DNA of 9,156 bases from GCA-020344715 sp050115935 (lineage in GTDB: Archaea > Thermoproteota > Bathyarchaeia > Bathyarchaeales > Bathyarchaeaceae): positions 1 through 9,156 of the forward strand of contig JASFPO010000080.1 of assembly GCA_050115935.1 (NCBI GenBank). The letters run 5' to 3'. Below are positions 6,905 to 9,156 of the stretch, piece after piece; within the stretch, counting starts at the first letter, position 1; the number at the start of each line of letters is the position of its first letter. Both the position numbers and the translations under genes were made by a program. Under the pieces are notes generated by a model, which was not told the origin of the DNA, did not search any database, and saw only the letters and a program-made list of their open reading frames with translations.

Positions 6905-7172
6905 GCTCCCCGCTGCTTAAGCGAGTTTGTAGGGTTTTGCATGGTGTAGCGCTCAATAGAATAGTGTATCGAGAGACTTAATAAACTCTATGAACGTTAG
7001 ATCACTCCACACGTTCTGTAGAGGAATAGTCTTGTGTGATGTTTGTCCATTTTAAGAAACAACTACAAGGGCGCAAGAATTGCTTCCAAGACACCGTTAC
7101 TTCTGATTCATACTCGGATTTCATACAAGTTAAATCAGCCATTATGACAAAACTTACTAGGCAAAATGACAC
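6905..7172. promoter_or_regulatory. Divergent promoter region between the pilus operon and the NitrOD5/kinase pair
   Basis: These 268 bases hold no supported gene and must carry the promoters for both directions, so one regulator bound here could act on both. No clear inverted repeat was found by eye. Two short ORFs are notable. One is on the minus strand, from the ATG at 6942, with 13 codons ending in a GTGA overlap with the ATPase start. The other is on the + strand, from the ATG at 7144, with 16 codons ending in an ATGA overlap with the ATG at 7191. Neither has a clear ribosome binding site. Confidence 0.6.
6977..6986 (-). promoter_or_regulatory. Possible TATA box of the pilus operon
   Basis: On the minus strand this reads GTTTATTAAG, close to the archaeal TATA consensus, about 73 bases before the GTG at 6904. 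It predicts a transcript start near 6955 and a leader of about 50 bases, which would include the 13-codon ORF at 6942-6901. Based on motif likeness only. Confidence 0.3.
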
Positions 7173-7583
7173 GTGTCAGAAGATGCTCGGATGACTAGAA
7201 GCTTTAGCGCAGTCAAAAAATCAAGTTTTTCATCCGTTCAGAAATCTGAGGGTAGAATTGACAAGCTGATGGTAAGCTTGGATGATCTGTTGCTTGATAT
7301 GGTAGACGAAACAGTGAAGCAAGTTTTCAGAGAACCCGGCGCCAAAGCTATTTACAATTACATAGAGAACGAGTGCCATTTGAAGCGAGAAGAGATTGCT
7401 AAGAAACCTGAGGTTTTTTCAGCCGACTTAAAGAGGCTTCTGGGTTCAGGGAGCCAAATGATAGAGAAGATGATCCTCAAGAACCTGTACCGCAGGCTTG
7501 AGTTGAAATTTACAGTGAAAGAAGGTTACGAGTTCTCAGATTACATAAAGGAGTTAAGAAAGCTTGCAGTCGTTAAAGAGTAA
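7173..7583 (+). CDS. NitrOD5-like small signalling output protein
   Basis: The protein has 136 residues from the GTG at 7173, or 130 from the ATG at 7191; neither has a strong ribosome binding site, and the ATG overlaps the stop of a 16-codon ORF. The first 30 residues are Ser/Lys-rich and probably disordered. Residues about 38-115 are helical, with an AIYNYIENECHLKREEI segment, KPEVFSADLKRLLGSGSQ, then MIEKMILKNLYRRLEL. This matches my memory of NitrOD5, a small helical output domain found with histidine kinases in Thaumarchaeota and relatives; that recognition is from pattern, not from a search. There are no membrane segments and no DNA-binding motif. The gene overlaps the kinase that follows by 20 bases, so the two are surely co-expressed, and the protein may act as the kinase's partner. 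The two genes are in different frames, and a split of a once-fused protein is possible. Confidence 0.65.
   Translation: MSEDARMTRSFSAVKKSSFSSVQKSEGRIDKLMVSLDDLLLDMVDETVKQVFREPGAKAIYNYIENECHLKREEIAKKPEVFSADLKRLLGSGSQMIEKMILKNLYRRLELKFTVKEGYEFSDYIKELRKLAVVKE
7550..7553 (+). promoter_or_regulatory. Ribosome binding site supporting the TTG start of the histidine kinase
   Basis: GGAG lies 10 bases before the TTG at 7564, within the 3' end of the NitrOD5-like gene. The frame is closed upstream by TAA at 7555-7557, and the next ATG (7669) lies inside the PAS domain, so this site decides the start. Confidence 0.5.
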
Positions 7584-9156
7584 GGTTGAACGAAGCACGG
7601 TTGAAACTACCCGTACTAGAGAACAACCAAAAGAGTTTCGCGAGAGTTTCTTAGCCTTGCTAAACCTCATGCCCGATCCTGTAGTCATTGTTGATGGAAA
7701 AGGCAAGTTTTTAGAAGTTAACGATAGAGTTGAAGAAATCACAGGATTCAACAAACAAGAGCTGATCGGGAAAAGTTTCCTTAGAACGAGGATTGTCACA
7801 GCAAGGAGCAAGGCGATTCTAGTTAAGAATCTGGCAAAAAGAATGATAGGGATAAACATAGATCCATATGAGATCGAAGTGCTCTCTAAAGATGGGCAAA
7901 GAGTTCTTGTAGAGGTGAATGCAAGAAAGATCGAATACTATGGTAAACCAGCAGACTTGGTGATATTCCGAGACACCACTGGGCGCAAGAAAATGGAACA
8001 ACTCTACAGACACGTTGTAGAGCTGTCTCCTGAGAGTATATTGACCGTTGACACACGAGGAGTGATTACATCATGCAATACTGCTGCAACAAAAATGTTG
8101 GGCTTTTCCAAAGATGAAATGGTGGGCAAGCACTTCTCAAAGATAGGAGTCTTACGAGTAAAGGATCTCCCTAAATACATGAAGCTTTTCAGTTCTGTCC
8201 TCAATGGAAAAGTAACCAAGCCGCTTGAGCTCACCTTCTCCCGCAAGGATGGAACTCCCTTTTTAGCTGAAGTTCGTGTTGGCCTGTTGAAAAGAGGTAA
8301 TAAAGCGATTGGGCTTCAAGCGGTTTCAACAGATATCACAGAGAGAAAGAAAATGGAAGAAAAGCTGAAGAAATATTCGGAACACTTGGAAGAGCGTGTT
8401 CAAAAGAGAACAGAAGAGTTGCTAGAATCAGAGAAGGGGTACTCTGTATTGATGGAAGAAATGAACGATGGAGTTGTGATAATTCAGGATGGCAAAGTAG
8501 CTTTTGCAAATAAGAAATGTGCGGATATTACAGGCTATTCAAGAGAAGAACTAGTGGGATGCCCTTTTGAGAAGTTCTTAGACGAAAAGATTCGAGAACA
8601 GGTAAGGAGAATTTACATCAGAAGAATGCAGGGAGAAAACGTTCCAGCGCCATATGAGCTTGAGGTGATAAGCAAGACTGGCGAGCGCATTTCGGTCGAG
8701 GTCAGTGGCAAGCTCATACGTTATAAAGGTCGTCCTGCAGACTTCGCCACTGTGCGAGATATAAGTGAGCGAAAAAAATTGGAGGAGCAACGTTTGAGGC
8801 TGGAAAAACTGGCAGCAATAGGTGAGATGGCAACAATGGTGGGGCACGATCTTAGGAATCCTCTACAATCCATAGCAAACGCAACATATTATCTCAATAA
8901 CGAGCTCCCACGTCTTCCTTCATCGGTTCCAATACCACACAAGGTGATGGAAATGCTCCAACTCATCAACGACTCAGTCAACTACGCTGACAAGATAATA
9001 AGAGACTTACGCGATTTCTCAGCAACAAAACAACCCATGCTTGAGAGCACCGATATCAACGCGATAGTCAAGGAGACTATGACACAACTTGAAGCACCCG
9101 AAAACGTGGGAATAGTCATAGAGTTGGGTCACCTTCCTGAAATAGGGGTTGACAGA
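7564..9156 (+). CDS. Soluble three-PAS sensor histidine kinase (partial, cut by window end)
   Basis: The reading frame stays open from TTG 7564 to the window edge, 531 codons with no stop. There are no membrane segments, so it is a cytoplasmic sensor. PAS1 spans about 24-140 (MPDPVVIVDGKGKFLEVND, residues 36-54), PAS2 about 146-260 and PAS3 about 292-402. A coiled-coil linker lies at about 260-295 (KRTEELLESEKGYS). Each PAS domain ends in a D-[IT]-[ST]-x-R-K-K linker leading to the next. The HisKA domain follows, with the H-box GHDLRNPLQSIAN at 427-439 and H428 as the predicted phosphorylation site, then a dimerisation helix ending in RDLRDFS (480-486). The window ends at the beginning of the ATP-binding domain, so the N-box and G-boxes are not visible. 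It overlaps the NitrOD5-like gene by 20 bases. The signal sensed by the PAS domains is unknown, and no heme or flavin residue pattern stands out. No response regulator is in the window. Confidence 0.9.
   Translation, partial: MQSLKSKVERSTVETTRTREQPKEFRESFLALLNLMPDPVVIVDGKGKFLEVNDRVEEITGFNKQELIGKSFLRTRIVTARSKAILVKNLAKRMIGINIDPYEIEVLSKDGQRVLVEVNARKIEYYGKPADLVIFRDTTGRKKMEQLYRHVVELSPESILTVDTRGVITSCNTAATKMLGFSKDEMVGKHFSKIGVLRVKDLPKYMKLFSSVLNGKVTKPLELTFSRKDGTPFLAEVRVGLLKRGNKAIGLQAVSTDITERKKMEEKLKKYSEHLEERVQKRTEELLESEKGYSVLMEEMNDGVVIIQDGKVAFANKKCADITGYSREELVGCPFEKFLDEKIREQVRRIYIRRMQGENVPAPYELEVISKTGERISVEVSGKLIRYKGRPADFATVRDISERKKLEEQRLRLEKLAAIGEMATMVGHDLRNPLQSIANATYYLNNELPRLPSSVPIPHKVMEMLQLINDSVNYADKIIRDLRDFSATKQPMLESTDINAIVKETMTQLEAPENVGIVIELGHLPEIGVDR

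Noticed and set aside
6990..7055. A 21-codon + strand ORF in the divergent region.
   Set aside because: No ribosome binding site, no neighbour relation and no recognisable content; probably chance.
7554..8847. Three minus-strand open frames (7554-7859, 8004-8246, 8578-8847).
   Set aside because: They lie antisense to the continuous PAS-kinase frame, which explains the region fully; none shows a domain pattern.
1..9156. Search by eye for CRISPR arrays, tRNA genes, insertion sequence ends and long repeats.
   Set aside because: No regularly spaced repeats, cloverleaf-like segments or transposase-like frames were seen; the window is almost fully covered by the nine genes.

Overview
The window looks like a piece of an archaeal genome, most likely TACK superphylum and close to Bathyarchaeia; this is an inference from gene content. 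It carries a type IV pilus-type assembly operon with class III (archaeal-type) prepilin signal sequences. Around it sit signalling domains described mainly from TACK archaea: a TackOD1-like zinc-ribbon protein and a NitrOD5-like protein, plus a V4R-like protein. There are no bacterial promoters, and start codons are a mix of ATG, GTG and TTG behind GGAGGTGA-like ribosome binding sites. No rRNA, tRNA, CRISPR array or insertion sequence was seen.

Layout. Positions 1-268 are non-coding or hold the unresolvable tail of an upstream gene. On the + strand follow a V4R-like sensor protein (269-772) and a TackOD1-like multi-zinc-ribbon protein with a C-terminal nuclease-fold-like region (826-1803). 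This pair meets, with no spacer at all, a convergent minus-strand operon (6904 down to 1804). In transcription order the operon holds a TadA/VirB11-type secretion ATPase, a TadB-like membrane platform protein, a TadC-like membrane platform protein, a small prepilin and a large multi-domain prepilin-like surface protein. Genes overlap or abut at every junction. A 268-base divergent intergenic region (6905-7172) separates the operon from a second + strand signalling pair: a NitrOD5-like protein (about 7173-7583) and a soluble three-PAS histidine kinase (7564 to the window edge, truncated before its ATPase domain). The kinase overlaps the NitrOD5 gene and starts at TTG.

How it may work together. 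The ATPase powers a platform built from two T2SF proteins, which assembles pilin-like subunits into a surface filament. The small prepilin is the probable main subunit. The large one carries two extra beta-rich domains with many N-glycosylation sequons and is a candidate tip, adhesin or decorating subunit. Both end in a similar beta domain, suggesting that one arose from the other by insertion of a large extracellular module. The layout resembles the archaeal Epd/Tad-like type, with separate TadB- and TadC-like proteins, more than the archaellum, and no archaellum accessory gene is present. The prepilin peptidase must be encoded elsewhere. The flanking V4R/TackOD1 and NitrOD5/kinase pairs suggest, but do not prove, that the filament is under signal control.
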